DNA of 64,000 nucleotides from an uncultured SAR116 cluster alpha proteobacterium (GCA_902589185.1 CACIRZ010000001.1:1-64000), one strand, 5' to 3'. Counted from the first letter of the stretch, positions 9,477-20,547 are shown. Program-made: numbers and translations. The notes: generated by a model not told the origin, from the letters alone.

Positions 9477-9998
9477 TTGGAATTGTTAATAATGAAATTA
9501 TATTTTTTAATATTATTATTCATTTTTTTGTCTGGTTGTTTTCATGAAACATCACTCATAAGTAATTATGGTCAAAGTATTGTAAAAGTTCCTAACCAAA
9601 CAGAAGCAATTGATGACCTGAATACCGGCAAAAATGTTAATATGCCTAATGTTTCCAAATCAAATAAAGACAAAAAAGATACTAATAAAGTTGAAAATAT
9701 TGATTTCTCTTCTAGTAAATTTCTAAAAGGTGATCCTAGCTGTATCAATATTATGAGAGTTAGAGTGCTTGGTAGTTTAAACTATGATGAATTAATGTAT
9801 GAACTTAGAAAAAGAGCAGCTACTATGGGTGCAAATGCTATTGGAATTTATGATTTAAACGAAAATAAAGAAATCATTTACGCTAATAAAGAAATTGATG
9901 TTAAAAATAGTTTAAATGTACGCTATGAATTCATGAAACAGACTAATCTACTATCAAGTATAACTGCTGATATTTTCAGATGTAAATCAGATACATAA
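9477..9998 (+). CDS. lipoprotein, unknown function
   Basis: lipobox LSGC; conserved-looking C-terminal ELRKRAATMGANAIGI. Confidence 0.65.
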   Translation: MELLIMKLYFLILLFIFLSGCFHETSLISNYGQSIVKVPNQTEAIDDLNTGKNVNMPNVSKSNKDKKDTNKVENIDFSSSKFLKGDPSCINIMRVRVLGSLNYDELMYELRKRAATMGANAIGIYDLNENKEIIYANKEIDVKNSLNVRYEFMKQTNLLSSITADIFRCKSDT

Positions 9999-10040
9999 TC
10001 AAAAGTTTTTTTCCTCTCAAAAAAATACTATTATTACAAA

Positions 10041-10244
10041 ATGAAATTTTTCATTTTAATATTATCTTTATTACTGCCATTTACGTTAGCCTATTTGATA
10101 AAAGTAACTCAAATTAGCATTTTTGTTACTTTTATAATTATAATTTTGTTCACAATTTTAGTAGTTAGTTATCTTAATAAAAATAATAAATATGCTCAAT
10201 TTTCCTTAAAAAGTTTTTTATTTAAAACTAAGAAAAAAAATTAA
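10041..10244 (+). CDS. small two-TM membrane protein
   Basis: 67-aa hydrophobic ORF. Confidence 0.45.
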   Translation: MKFFILILSLLLPFTLAYLIKVTQISIFVTFIIIILFTILVVSYLNKNNKYAQFSLKSFLFKTKKKN

Positions 10245-10654
10245 GTCAAAGTTAATGTATTAACTAAATTCATTGCTATTGCAGTACAACTTACAGATGA
10301 GCCAATCATGATAGCTCTATCACCCCACTGCATTCCAACGTAAATCCAACCAATACAACTAACCACATACGCTATCTGTCCATAAAGAGTAAAAGAGGCA
10401 CTAATTAGGAATATACCTGCTACAGCTAAAAGCATAGCAATCCATTTTACATACCAATCACGCGTTCCAGTTGGGGTGGTGGGTTTAATTTCATCATACT
10501 CTGTCTGAAGCTCTTCTAGTTCTTGCTTAAGTCTCTTCTTCTCATGAGACAATTCCATTGCCAGCCTTCCAGCTTTTGTCATTGAACTTCCTGTAAGAGT
10601 AGTATTAGTCTCATTAGCTTGATCAGAAATTACAGTAATATTTTTATCTTCCAT
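10241..10654 (-). CDS. membrane protein with N-terminal coiled coil
   Basis: 137 aa; KKRLKQELEELQTEYDEI followed by TM segments. Confidence 0.6.
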   Translation of the reverse strand: MEDKNITVISDQANETNTTLTGSSMTKAGRLAMELSHEKKRLKQELEELQTEYDEIKPTTPTGTRDWYVKWIAMLLAVAGIFLISASFTLYGQIAYVVSCIGWIYVGMQWGDRAIMIGSSVSCTAIAMNLVNTLTLT

Positions 10655-10759
10655 AGCAGCAACCTTAAATAATAATGTGGATTACCTTGTAAATTATTTT
10701 AAAAAATTGTCAAAATTTAGTTCAAAAATTTTTTAATTAACATAATATATTTTATTTAA

Positions 10760-11272
10760 ATGTATCAGGGGAAAAGTTTTATGAAATGGGAGAGTGGAAC
10801 TTTACTACATATACATATCGCGCCTAAAGCTTCAGCTAATATGGTAGAATTAGAAGAAGCAGAATTAGTTGAAGGTAAAGGAATTGTTAATGATCGGTAT
10901 TATAACCAAACAGGTACATATTCTCCAAAACCAGACGTTAGGGATATAACTTTAATAGAAAATGAGGTTCTCGAAGCATTAGCAGATAATCAACCACCGC
11001 TTCAAGAAAAACCTATTATTTTGAAACCAATTGAACATAGAAGAAATCTTACAACTTCTGATGTCCCACTTAATTATCTAGTTGGGAAAAAGTTCAAAGT
11101 TGGTAATGCAATTTTATTTGGCGGAAGACTTAACTTTCCTTGTAAATATCTTGCTGATCTTCTTAAAAAACCACTTGTTCTGCCGTTATATAATAGATCT
11201 GGTCTTAATTGCTCTATAATTAAGGGTGGTATAATTAGAAAAGGTGACAATATAATTCAAATTGAGGATTAA
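10760..11272 (+). CDS. MOSC-domain protein
   Basis: GKGIVNDRYYN...DITLIENE...RRNLTTSDVPLNYLVGKKFKVGNAILFGGRLNFPC. Confidence 0.88.
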   Translation: MYQGKSFMKWESGTLLHIHIAPKASANMVELEEAELVEGKGIVNDRYYNQTGTYSPKPDVRDITLIENEVLEALADNQPPLQEKPIILKPIEHRRNLTTSDVPLNYLVGKKFKVGNAILFGGRLNFPCKYLADLLKKPLVLPLYNRSGLNCSIIKGGIIRKGDNIIQIED

Positions 11273-11273
11273 T

Positions 11274-12476
11274 TTAAATATATACAAGCATCCAACCACA
11301 AAATGAAATAAGAAAAACAGCCCCCCATTGTGGTATTTTAGTAAAAAATAAAATTCCAAAAGAAATTAAAATAAGAACAAAATCATAGTAACTTTTTAGA
11401 CTAGAGACAATGATGGGATTATATAATGCTGCAATCAGTAATCCTATGACACTGGCATTAACGCCTTTAAAAGCACTAATTATTAAATCAAATTTTCTTA
11501 ATTCATTCCATATAGACAAAGTACCAAGAAGTAGGAGAAATGACGGTAAGAAAATAAAAAACAAACAAAATATACTTGTAAATAAAGTATTGATTTCGCT
11601 TTTTAAAAATATTCCTAAATAGGATGAAAATGTAAACAAAGGACCTGGTATAGCTTGTGATGCACCATAACCTGCCAAGAATAAATCATTTTCAATCATA
11701 CCACTAGCAACAAACTCTTCATTTAATAATGGTAATACAACGTGACCTCCTCCAAAAACCATGGAACCAACTTTAAAGAAACTATTGGCTAAATTTAATA
11801 GATTTGAATTAAAAATTTCATTCATAATTGTTAGAATTATTAAAAAAACAAAAAATAAAATTAATGGTGAAATTTTCCAAAAATTTATTTCAATAAAGAA
11901 CTTTTTATTTTTTTCTTTTCTTTTTTGGTCTCTGTAAACAAATACTCCAATTAGACCACTTATAATTAAACATATTAATTGATTAAGTGATGATGGAAAA
12001 ATTATTAAGAATAAAGCTGTGAAAAATGTAATTATATATCCCATGTTGTCTTTTAAAAGATTTTTACTCATACCTAATATTGCCTGAAATACAATTACGA
12101 CAACAATAGCTTTCAAGCCTTTTAGAACACCTTGAGGAATAGAACTATCATAATTTAAAATTGCGTAACCAAATAACATAAGAATTATTACTGAAGGCAT
12201 AGTAAAACCTATCCACGCTAAAATAGCTCCTTTTATGCCTTTGAAATGATAGCCAATAGATATACCAACCTGACTAGAAGACGGACCTGGCAAAAAGTTA
12301 CAAAGAGAAACAAAATCAGCATAAAGTTTTTCATCTAACCATTTTTTTTGTTTTACAAAAAAGTTCCGAAAATAACCAATATGAGCTATTGGTCCTCCAA
12401 AAGAGGTTAAGCCTAGTAATAGAAAGGAGAGAAATATATCTAAATTTTCAATTTTTGTTTTATTATTTTTTTTCAC
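11274..12476 (-). CDS. chrA: chromate transporter (long CHR family)
   Basis: FLLLGLTSFGGPIAHIGYFRNFFV...NFLPGPSSSQVGISIG; duplicated halves (FKVGSMVFGGGHVVLPLL). Confidence 0.92.
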   Translation of the reverse strand: MKKNNKTKIENLDIFLSFLLLGLTSFGGPIAHIGYFRNFFVKQKKWLDEKLYADFVSLCNFLPGPSSSQVGISIGYHFKGIKGAILAWIGFTMPSVIILMLFGYAILNYDSSIPQGVLKGLKAIVVVIVFQAILGMSKNLLKDNMGYIITFFTALFLIIFPSSLNQLICLIISGLIGVFVYRDQKRKEKNKKFFIEINFWKISPLILFFVFLIILTIMNEIFNSNLLNLANSFFKVGSMVFGGGHVVLPLLNEEFVASGMIENDLFLAGYGASQAIPGPLFTFSSYLGIFLKSEINTLFTSIFCLFFIFLPSFLLLLGTLSIWNELRKFDLIISAFKGVNASVIGLLIAALYNPIIVSSLKSYYDFVLILISFGILFFTKIPQWGAVFLISFCGWMLVYI

Positions 12477-12550
12477 TATTAAGTAATCTAAATTTATTTT
12501 ATCCTATGATTTTATACTACTAAATCACTAAGCTTAATAGAGGATTAAAT

Positions 12551-13000
12551 ATGAAAATTAAAAATGTGATATTTTATATAAGCTTCTTATTAATCTCCAG
12601 CATTGTTTCTTTAACGCCTTTACTTGCTAATCAAGATGCAAAAGGAGTAGTCAAAGAAAGAATGGACAACTTTAAGATGAGCAAAAAAATGATGCAAACT
12701 ATTCATAAATCTATTCAAAATGAGGACTTTGTAACAATAGAAAAATCCGCAACTACACTTCACAATTGGAGCAAAGAAATGATAAAATATTTCCCAGAAG
12801 GAAGTGACGGAGCCCCTTCTGAAGCCTCTGCAAATATTTGGTTGGATCCAGATGGTTTTAAAAAAGCCGTAAATAATTTTGAGTTAGCTTCTTTAAAATT
12901 AATCAATAACTCTAAAGAAAAAGATTTTGATAAGACAGTAGATTCTTTCCGAAGCCTTGCTGGAACATGTAAAGGATGTCACCAAAAATTTAGAAATTAA
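12551..13000 (+). CDS. class II cytochrome c (cytochrome c'-like)
   Basis: signal peptide and C-terminal CKGCHQKF heme site. Confidence 0.9.
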   Translation: MKIKNVIFYISFLLISSIVSLTPLLANQDAKGVVKERMDNFKMSKKMMQTIHKSIQNEDFVTIEKSATTLHNWSKEMIKYFPEGSDGAPSEASANIWLDPDGFKKAVNNFELASLKLINNSKEKDFDKTVDSFRSLAGTCKGCHQKFRN

Positions 13001-13024
13001 ATTATATTAATAAGGTATAGCATT

Positions 13025-14074
13025 ATGAAAGGAATTGTATTTCTAGGAGATAAAAAATTAGAAATTCAAGATTTTGACGACCCTTCTCCAGGGCCGGATG
13101 ATATAATTATTGAGATCAAAGCTTCAGGAATGTGTGGGAGTGATCTCAAATTCTACAGAGCAAATAGTGGTCCATCATCTCTAGGACTAGGTGGAGACGA
13201 CAAGCCAGTTATTGCTGGACATGAACCATGCGGGACAATCGTTGAAATAGGCGCCAACGTTTCAAAAACTAATTTTCAAATAGATACACGTGTAATGCAG
13301 CATCATTATGAAGGCTGTGGCACTTGCTCACACTGTTCCACAGGATGGCAGCAACTTTGTGTTGAAGGAGTAAAAGCCGTATTTGGAGTTACTGGTCACG
13401 GAGCCCATGCTAAATATATGAAATGCCCTTCTAGTACATTAGTTCCTTTAAGGGATGATATATCATTTATTTCTGGTGCGGCAATATCATGTGGAACTGG
13501 AACAGCATGGGGGGCTCTAGAAAGATTAGATTTAAAAGCAAGTCAAACCATTGCAATTTTTGGAATGGGACCCGTTGGATTATCAGCTGTAATGTTAGCT
13601 AATAAAATGGGATCTAAAGTGATTGCAATAGATATAAATAAAAAAAGATTACAGAGATCTATTGAATTTGGAGCTGATATCATTTTAAATCCAGAAGAAA
13701 GTAAAGACTTATTAATTGATATTAAAGATCTAACAAAAGGTCTTGGAGTTGATGCCTCACTAGATGCATCATCTTCACCAGTAGCACGATCAATAGCAGT
13801 AAAATGCGTAAAGACCTGGGGAAAAGCATGCTTTGTAGGAGAAGGTGGAGATGTCACTTTGGATGTAAGTAATGATCTTTTAAGAAGACAGGTTACAGTA
13901 ATTGGGAGTTGGACATTTTCAAAACACGGACAAGCTGAATGCGCTGACTTTGTCGCAGATAAAAAACTAAACGTAGACAAATTATTTACTCACAGATGGT
14001 CTCTAGATCAAGCTGAAGAAGCCTACAAATTATTTGACAAACAATCAGACGGCAAAGGTGTTATCATACCTTAA
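13025..14074 (+). CDS. zinc-dependent alcohol dehydrogenase family
   Basis: GMCGSDLKFYR, AGHEPCGTIVEIG, CGTCSHC, GMGPVGLSAVMLA. Confidence 0.92.
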   Translation: MKGIVFLGDKKLEIQDFDDPSPGPDDIIIEIKASGMCGSDLKFYRANSGPSSLGLGGDDKPVIAGHEPCGTIVEIGANVSKTNFQIDTRVMQHHYEGCGTCSHCSTGWQQLCVEGVKAVFGVTGHGAHAKYMKCPSSTLVPLRDDISFISGAAISCGTGTAWGALERLDLKASQTIAIFGMGPVGLSAVMLANKMGSKVIAIDINKKRLQRSIEFGADIILNPEESKDLLIDIKDLTKGLGVDASLDASSSPVARSIAVKCVKTWGKACFVGEGGDVTLDVSNDLLRRQVTVIGSWTFSKHGQAECADFVADKKLNVDKLFTHRWSLDQAEEAYKLFDKQSDGKGVIIP

Positions 14075-14090
14075 ATCCTTCAGATTAATT

Positions 14091-15488
14091 TTATTTATAA
14101 TATAATTTCCAAGGTCCAAAGTGTAAACTTAGACTAATAAATAAGCCATAAATCATTAAACCAGATGACATTGTGAAAAACAATAAATAGGGGCTAGCTA
14201 GGTTATTGTAGAAAAAGATTAAAGTTAAGATTACTACATAAAACAATCTCAAAAATGTTCCAACCACAGGCCAAAATAAAGTATTAAATGCCTGGCAAAC
14301 AAAATAAAGACCAAGACCAAGAGCAAAAAAAGCATAAAATGGTGCAACTAAATTTAAATAAGCTTTTGCAGTAACTTTTGTCTGTAAATCACTCGTAAAA
14401 AGACCTGACCACAAATCAGGATATATTGAGAAGAACAACCCTATTACTCCTACTATTAAAACAGAGAATGAAGTACCTTTCCAAGTCATATGTATTGCTC
14501 TTTGAAATTTATTTGCACCTACATTTGCTCCCACTATTGCAATCAAAGCTCCTCCAATACCAAAAATTATTGGAATTAAAAGCAATTCCAATCTTATGGC
14601 GATCCCAAATCCAGCAGTCCAGTTGGTTCCAAACATACCAATAATTGTTGTACAAAATAATGCCAAAGCTATTGTCATTAATGACTGACAACTAGCTAAT
14701 GATCCAGATTTAATGAGATTGAAAAATCCTCTTAATTTAAATATCTCATGAAATTTGAATGAAAATGAATGATTTCCAAACAAATAAAATCCCAGAATAA
14801 AAATTATGCCTGCTAAATAACCTGATAATAATGAAATAGCTGACCATTCTAGTGACGTGAATAATAACGTCCCATTTAAAAGAGATACACTATTTGTCAA
14901 TAGAATATTTCTATCATCAAAATTAAAATTTAAAGTTGCAAATAAAATATGAAAAAATAAAACTATTAACCAACTAATTGCTGGAATGGTTGTATTTCCA
15001 GATCCTCTCGTTACAGAGATAATAATATTAAATAACCAAATTAAAAAAATACCTTTTAATAAAAGGTTTCCATATGTAATTGCTGCAAGACTAACTTGTT
15101 TATCAACTTTGTAATAAATTAAAAATTTTTCTGAAAAAGAAAAAAATAGAAGCATCATTATAATTGCTCCCAAAAAAGCAATTAAAATGGCTGACCTAAA
15201 TATACATTCAGCTTGCTTAATATTTTTGCTACCAAATGCTCTAGCAGTAGCTCCACTTATAGCTCCTCCAAATGCCCCATTAGAAAGCATACTTGTTAAC
15301 ATATAAATTGGGAAAATATATGCAACTCCTGCTAATTCAGAAATTCCAATTTTACCTATATACCAAAGATCAAATATAACTGTAGTAGCAGCAAAAAATG
15401 TTGCACAAACATTAGGAACTGCTAATTTGAAAAAAATTTTATTAAATGGTAATTCGGTTAAGCTGTCAGATAAATTTAATTTACTCAA
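14091..15488 (-). CDS. MATE family efflux transporter
   Basis: 465-aa multi-TM; NVCATFFAATTVIFDLWYIGKIGISELAGVAYIFP. Confidence 0.9.
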   Translation of the reverse strand: MSKLNLSDSLTELPFNKIFFKLAVPNVCATFFAATTVIFDLWYIGKIGISELAGVAYIFPIYMLTSMLSNGAFGGAISGATARAFGSKNIKQAECIFRSAILIAFLGAIIMMLLFFSFSEKFLIYYKVDKQVSLAAITYGNLLLKGIFLIWLFNIIISVTRGSGNTTIPAISWLIVLFFHILFATLNFNFDDRNILLTNSVSLLNGTLLFTSLEWSAISLLSGYLAGIIFILGFYLFGNHSFSFKFHEIFKLRGFFNLIKSGSLASCQSLMTIALALFCTTIIGMFGTNWTAGFGIAIRLELLLIPIIFGIGGALIAIVGANVGANKFQRAIHMTWKGTSFSVLIVGVIGLFFSIYPDLWSGLFTSDLQTKVTAKAYLNLVAPFYAFFALGLGLYFVCQAFNTLFWPVVGTFLRLFYVVILTLIFFYNNLASPYLLFFTMSSGLMIYGLFISLSLHFGPWKLYYK

Positions 15489-15504
15489 AACCCATCTTTC
15501 AAGA

Positions 15505-17262
15505 TTAATTTGTAAATTCTAATGTCTTTTCATCATCCTTAACTGACTTGACAACTGTACCTGGTCGTTCTTTGGTAAATTCTCCATTTTTATAAGTAAC
15601 TTTACCTGACACAATTGTGGTTACATAACCTTGCGTATGTTGCATTAATCTTTTTCCACCTGCAGGTAAATCTTGGGTCATAAAAGGATCAGAAGAACCT
15701 ACGTTTTCCCAGTCAATTATGTTAATGTCAGCTTTTAAACCAACTTTTAACAAACCTCTGTCATTCAACCCAGCAGCATTTGCTGTGTCAGAAGTTAATC
15801 TTCTAACTGTTTCTTCCATAGAGTATGCTTTTTTCTTAACTGACCAATATGATATAAGCCAAGTTGGATAACCTGCATCTAAAATAAAGCCAACATGAGC
15901 TCCACCGTCACCTAGTCCCATTATTGCATTTTTATCATCAAGCATTTTTTTACACACACCAAATGTATGATCTGCATAATTTACCAATGGGGCATAAATA
16001 AAGTTATTACCATCATTTTCTATTAGAATTTCATATGCTAATTTAGCTGCTGTCACTCCCTTTTCTTTTGCCATTGCTTCGATAGACTCTTCTGGCTTAG
16101 GATTATAATTGGGTGGTGAACCAAATCTATACATTTGAGTATATCCAATTCTATTTATTAGTGGGAAAGTGCTTCCCTTGATTGGATCTTCGGACAAAAT
16201 TTTATTTTTTATTTCATCTTTCCTCATTTCAACTACGCGTCTATCTAGCGGCAAATTTGAAATAGATTTATATGTATCTGTTCCAGAAAATGGATTTTGA
16301 CTTCCATTTAATCCTAATAACAAACCAATAGGTCTTGGAGTAACAACTGGTCTAATAGGTAAACCTTCTTTTTGGGCCTGCCTGGCCATTGACATAAGAT
16401 CTTCCCAAAAATGCGGCCTATCGTGTCTTTGTGTACAACTAAAGACTACTGGTCTCCCTGATTTTTTAACAATTCTCTTCAGAACTTCAAATTCTGTTTC
16501 AGGATCAGGTTCATTCCAATCTGAAACTATTTCCATAAATCCTGATCCTGCATCTGATAATCCCATTGCAATAGCTGTTAATTCATCTTCGTGCGCCCTT
16601 AAAGTTGGAGTGTATTCTCCTTTCAAACTCTTGTGACTAATTGTACGTGATGTTGAAAAACCAAAAGCTCCAGCCTCAACTGCCTCCTTTGCAAGTTTCC
16701 TCATTGTTTGCATATCTTCTTTTGTTGCAACTTCGTGCTTAATTGCCCTTTCACCCATCACATATACTCTGAGTGCTGCGTGAGGTAAAAGCGCACATAT
16801 ATCTATATCTAACTTATTTTTTTCGAGAGCCTTAATATATTCCTCAAAAGTCTCCCACTGCCAATTTAAACCTTCATGCATCACTGGAGCAGGAATATCT
16901 TCTACACCCTCCATAAGTTCTACCAATTTAACCCTATCTTCTGGTTTACAAGGTGCAAAACCTACTCCACAATTACCCATAACCACAGTAGTTACACCAT
17001 GAATTGATGAAGGTTTTAATTGACTATCCCAAATTGCTTGGCCATCATAATGAGTATGAATGTCAACAAATCCAGGGGTTACAACTAGATTAGTTGCATC
17101 AATCACTTCATTAGCTTTACCCGAAAAATTGCCAATAGCTGCAATTATACCATTTTTAATAGCTATGTTACCTAGTTTTGACTTAGATCCTGAGCCATCA
17201 ACTAGAGTACCGTTTTTAATAATTAAGTCAAAATTATTTATTTCTCTATTTAAGCCATCCAT
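15505..17262 (-). CDS. amidohydrolase, N-acyl-D-amino-acid deacylase-like
   Basis: DLIIKNGTLVDGSG, TPGFVDIHTHYDGQAIWD, VVMGNCGVGFAPC, GDGGAHVGF. Confidence 0.9.
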   Translation of the reverse strand: MDGLNREINNFDLIIKNGTLVDGSGSKSKLGNIAIKNGIIAAIGNFSGKANEVIDATNLVVTPGFVDIHTHYDGQAIWDSQLKPSSIHGVTTVVMGNCGVGFAPCKPEDRVKLVELMEGVEDIPAPVMHEGLNWQWETFEEYIKALEKNKLDIDICALLPHAALRVYVMGERAIKHEVATKEDMQTMRKLAKEAVEAGAFGFSTSRTISHKSLKGEYTPTLRAHEDELTAIAMGLSDAGSGFMEIVSDWNEPDPETEFEVLKRIVKKSGRPVVFSCTQRHDRPHFWEDLMSMARQAQKEGLPIRPVVTPRPIGLLLGLNGSQNPFSGTDTYKSISNLPLDRRVVEMRKDEIKNKILSEDPIKGSTFPLINRIGYTQMYRFGSPPNYNPKPEESIEAMAKEKGVTAAKLAYEILIENDGNNFIYAPLVNYADHTFGVCKKMLDDKNAIMGLGDGGAHVGFILDAGYPTWLISYWSVKKKAYSMEETVRRLTSDTANAAGLNDRGLLKVGLKADINIIDWENVGSSDPFMTQDLPAGGKRLMQHTQGYVTTIVSGKVTYKNGEFTKERPGTVVKSVKDDEKTLEFTN

Positions 17263-17343
17263 GAATAACTACCCCCTGATGTAAATATTTTGTTATTTAA
17301 ATTATTTGATGTCAATAAGTGATTTTAATTTAGTTATTTGTAA

Positions 17344-18528
17344 TTAATTAATAATTTTGTTTTTCCTTAGCATCTGTATCTGTTTTTCTGATATTCCAAT
17401 CTCCTTAAGTACTAAATCTGTATCACCTCCCAAAGATGGTGCAGAATGTCTTATCTTTCCAGGAGTTTTACTTAATCTTGGAAAAGCTTGATGCATTAAA
17501 ACATTTCCATATTCTTTATTATAGTAGTCAATGAGGACTTCCCTGTCTTGTATATATGGATGCTCTATGATTTCTGATATATCTAGAACAGGTCCAACTG
17601 TAATTCCTTCTTTTGAGAAGATATCTAAGACTTCTTCTCTTTTATATTTTTTAATAAATTTTGAAATAGGTTTATCCAAATCATCTTGATTATTTAGTCT
17701 GTCACTATTAGTCAAAAATCTTGGATCCTTAATCAAATCACTTGAACCTATTGTTAAGGCTAGTTTTTCCCACATTGACTGCATTGATGCAGATAAAGAA
17801 ACATATTTATTATCTTTTGTTTTATATATCCCTCTTGGTGCAGCCACATTACTTCTATTTCCTATTCTTTCTGGCACCTTACCTGAAATTTTATAACTTG
17901 CGGCCCATGGACCTAAAATTGAAAAAAAAGGCTCAAAAAGAGACAAGTCTATTACTTGACCACCAGTATTATTTTTTTTTGAAGCCAAAATAGCCATCAA
18001 AATGGCACCGAATCCTGTTAATCCAGCAACCATATCAGCAAGAGCTAGGGGAGGTAAAAGAGGAGCTTGTTTTTCTTCACCAGTCATTGCTGCAAATCCA
18101 CTCATTCCTTCTACGAGAGATCCAAAACCTGGAGCATTTTTGAAAATCCCAGTTTGTCCCCAACCAGAAATTCTTAAAATAATTAATTTTTTGTTTAACT
18201 CATTTAATTGGTCTGGACCAATTCCCCATTTCTCAAGAGTGCCAGGCACAAAGTTTTCTATAAAAACATCTGCTGATTTTACTAATTCTTTTAAAAGATC
18301 CAAACCTTCATCTTTTTTGAGATCTATAGAAATACTTCTTTTGTTTCTTGAATAAACAGCCCACCAGTGCGAGATACCATTTATTTTCCAATTTCTTAGG
18401 TCGTCTCCTTTTCCTGGTTTTTCTACCTTAACTACATCTGCTCCAAAATCAGCAAACATATGACTTACCATATTGCCAGCTGCCAAACGAGAAAGATCCA
18501 AAATTTTAATATTTTCTAATGGTAACAA
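17344..18528 (-). CDS. CaiB/BaiF family CoA transferase
   Basis: LDLSRLAAGNMVSHMFADFGADVVKVEKPGKGDDLR, SRNKRSISIDLK, FIENFVPGTLEKWG. Confidence 0.93.
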   Translation of the reverse strand: MLPLENIKILDLSRLAAGNMVSHMFADFGADVVKVEKPGKGDDLRNWKINGISHWWAVYSRNKRSISIDLKKDEGLDLLKELVKSADVFIENFVPGTLEKWGIGPDQLNELNKKLIILRISGWGQTGIFKNAPGFGSLVEGMSGFAAMTGEEKQAPLLPPLALADMVAGLTGFGAILMAILASKKNNTGGQVIDLSLFEPFFSILGPWAASYKISGKVPERIGNRSNVAAPRGIYKTKDNKYVSLSASMQSMWEKLALTIGSSDLIKDPRFLTNSDRLNNQDDLDKPISKFIKKYKREEVLDIFSKEGITVGPVLDISEIIEHPYIQDREVLIDYYNKEYGNVLMHQAFPRLSKTPGKIRHSAPSLGGDTDLVLKEIGISEKQIQMLRKNKIIN

Positions 18529-18547
18529 AATTTAAAATTCCTATTTT

Positions 18548-19480
18548 CTATGTTTCATCATTATCAATTTTTAATTTTCTAAGTTGTTTCAACAAGAAAT
18601 TTCTTTTTTTAGATCTTTTGTCTAAATCGTCTTCACTAAGAACCTTTCGTCGTTCTAACTCTAGTTTTTTACCTGCATTTTCTGACCAATCTGGTATTTT
18701 AGTTTGTGATTTAGCCATTTCAATAAACATAGAGCCATATCTAGCCATATAATCTTTGATTCCACCTGGTGCATTTAAATCAATTGTTTCAAAAGGTCCC
18801 ATAAATGCCCATCTTAGACCTAAACCGTCTTTTATAGTTGCATCAATATCTTCTGAACTAGCATATCCTTCTGAATATAATCGCATAGCCTCATTTAAAA
18901 GTGCACCTTGTAATCTATTTAATATAAAGCCATCAATTTCTTTATTAACGGTAACAATAGATGAGCCTGAGAGTTTAAAAATTTCTTTAGCTTTTTCAAT
19001 CGCTTTTGTTGATGTGTTCTCACCTGGGCAGATTTCCACACATGGTATTAGGTGCGGTGGATTAGCAGGGTGTGCTATCAGGCATCTATGTTGTCCTCTA
19101 AGGTTTTGTGTTATTTTTGAAATTGGTATCGCTGAGGAAGAAGATCCTATCACAACATTTTGAGGTGACAAGTTATCTAACTTTGCAAATAGTTCTTGTT
19201 TAACAGATAAAATTTCAGGTGCGCTTTCTTGAATATATTCAACTTGAGAACACAATTCTTCGAGTTTTACATTTTGAGAAATATTGTTTAAGCATCTATT
19301 AACATCAACTGTGTCATCTATAGCTTTTAATTCTTCGAGAAACAAAGTTACTCTTTCTTCATAACCATCAAAAACTTCAGGATATGGGTCATAAACAAAA
19401 ACATTAAAACCACTTTTAGAAAATATTGCCGCCCAACTAGAACCAATTAATCCACCACCAATTATGCCAATATTTTTCAT
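18548..19480 (-). CDS. 3-hydroxyacyl-CoA / carnitine 3-dehydrogenase-like
   Basis: IGIIGGGLIGSSWAAIFSKSGFNVFVYDP, SSSSAIPIS, HPANPPHLIPCVEI. Confidence 0.9.
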   Translation of the reverse strand: MKNIGIIGGGLIGSSWAAIFSKSGFNVFVYDPYPEVFDGYEERVTLFLEELKAIDDTVDVNRCLNNISQNVKLEELCSQVEYIQESAPEILSVKQELFAKLDNLSPQNVVIGSSSSAIPISKITQNLRGQHRCLIAHPANPPHLIPCVEICPGENTSTKAIEKAKEIFKLSGSSIVTVNKEIDGFILNRLQGALLNEAMRLYSEGYASSEDIDATIKDGLGLRWAFMGPFETIDLNAPGGIKDYMARYGSMFIEMAKSQTKIPDWSENAGKKLELERRKVLSEDDLDKRSKKRNFLLKQLRKLKIDNDET

Positions 19481-19614
19481 GTAAATTCCTTTAAGTTTAA
19501 TTTCTATTAATTCTTAAATTATTTATAATTCAACAAATGAATAACTTAAATTATTTATTTATATTTTGAAAATCATGATAGTTTATCACTAAATTTATTT
19601 TTTGGGATTAATTT

Positions 19615-20547
19615 ATGGGACAGTTGGTTAATGGTGTTTGGACAAAAGGCTCAGTTTCAAACAATCAAAAAGATGGAAGTTTTAAAAGAGTAGATAGTGT
19701 TTTCAGAAATGTAATAAGTGTTAATGACCAAGTTTATAAACCTGAAACAAATAGATATCACTTATATGTAAGTTATGCATGTCCATGGGCTCATAGAACG
19801 TTAATATTTAGATATTTAAAAAAACTTGAGAACCACATCTCTGTGGATTATGTACATCCAGATATGCTTGAAAATGGTTGGTCATTTTTAAAAAACTTTC
19901 CAAAAACGACAGGAGATAGTCTTAATAATAAAAAGTACATACATGAAATCTATCAAATTTCAGATAAAAAAGTATCTTCGAAGGCAACAGTTCCTATTTT
20001 ATGGGATAAAAAAACTAACACAATTGTAAATAATGAGTCTGCTGAAATAATTAGAATAATGAATAGTGCATTCAATGATATTACAAAAAATTATGATAAT
20101 TACTATCCATCAAATTTAAGAATTGAAATTGATAAAATTAATAAAGTAATTTACGAAAACATTAATAATGGTGTTTACAAATCTGGTTTTTCAAAAACTC
20201 AAGAAGCCTATGAGGATGCAGTAAAAAAGTTATTTTCATCATTAGAAATGATTGATGGAATCCTAGAAGATAAAGAATATTTAGTTGGGAATATACTAAC
20301 TGAAGCAGATATAAGATTAATTCCTACATTATTAAGATTTGACAGCGTTTATTATGTTCATTTCAAATGTAATTTAAAAAAAATAAGTGAATTTAAGAAT
20401 ATCAGTTCTTATGTGAAAAGAATGTTTAATAATCCAGCTATAAATACAACAACAAATTTTGATCATATCAAAAGACATTATTATTTTTCTCACGAACATA
20501 TAAATCCATATAGAATTATACCTTTAGGTCCAAACTCACCAATTTAA
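19615..20547 (+). CDS. glutathionyl-hydroquinone reductase / Xi-class GST
   Basis: YACPWAHRTLIFR; VDYVHPDMLENGWSF; LTEADIRLIPTLLRFDSVYYVHFKCN. Confidence 0.93.
   Translation: MGQLVNGVWTKGSVSNNQKDGSFKRVDSVFRNVISVNDQVYKPETNRYHLYVSYACPWAHRTLIFRYLKKLENHISVDYVHPDMLENGWSFLKNFPKTTGDSLNNKKYIHEIYQISDKKVSSKATVPILWDKKTNTIVNNESAEIIRIMNSAFNDITKNYDNYYPSNLRIEIDKINKVIYENINNGVYKSGFSKTQEAYEDAVKKLFSSLEMIDGILEDKEYLVGNILTEADIRLIPTLLRFDSVYYVHFKCNLKKISEFKNISSYVKRMFNNPAINTTTNFDHIKRHYYFSHEHINPYRIIPLGPNSPI

Noticed and set aside
13543-13980. 145-aa minus-strand ORF
   Set aside because: Antisense shadow inside the clearly conserved Zn-ADH gene; no recognisable domain.
18756-19163. 135-aa plus-strand ORF (and 18002-18355)
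   Set aside because: Antisense to 3-hydroxyacyl-CoA DH and CaiB genes; no motif.
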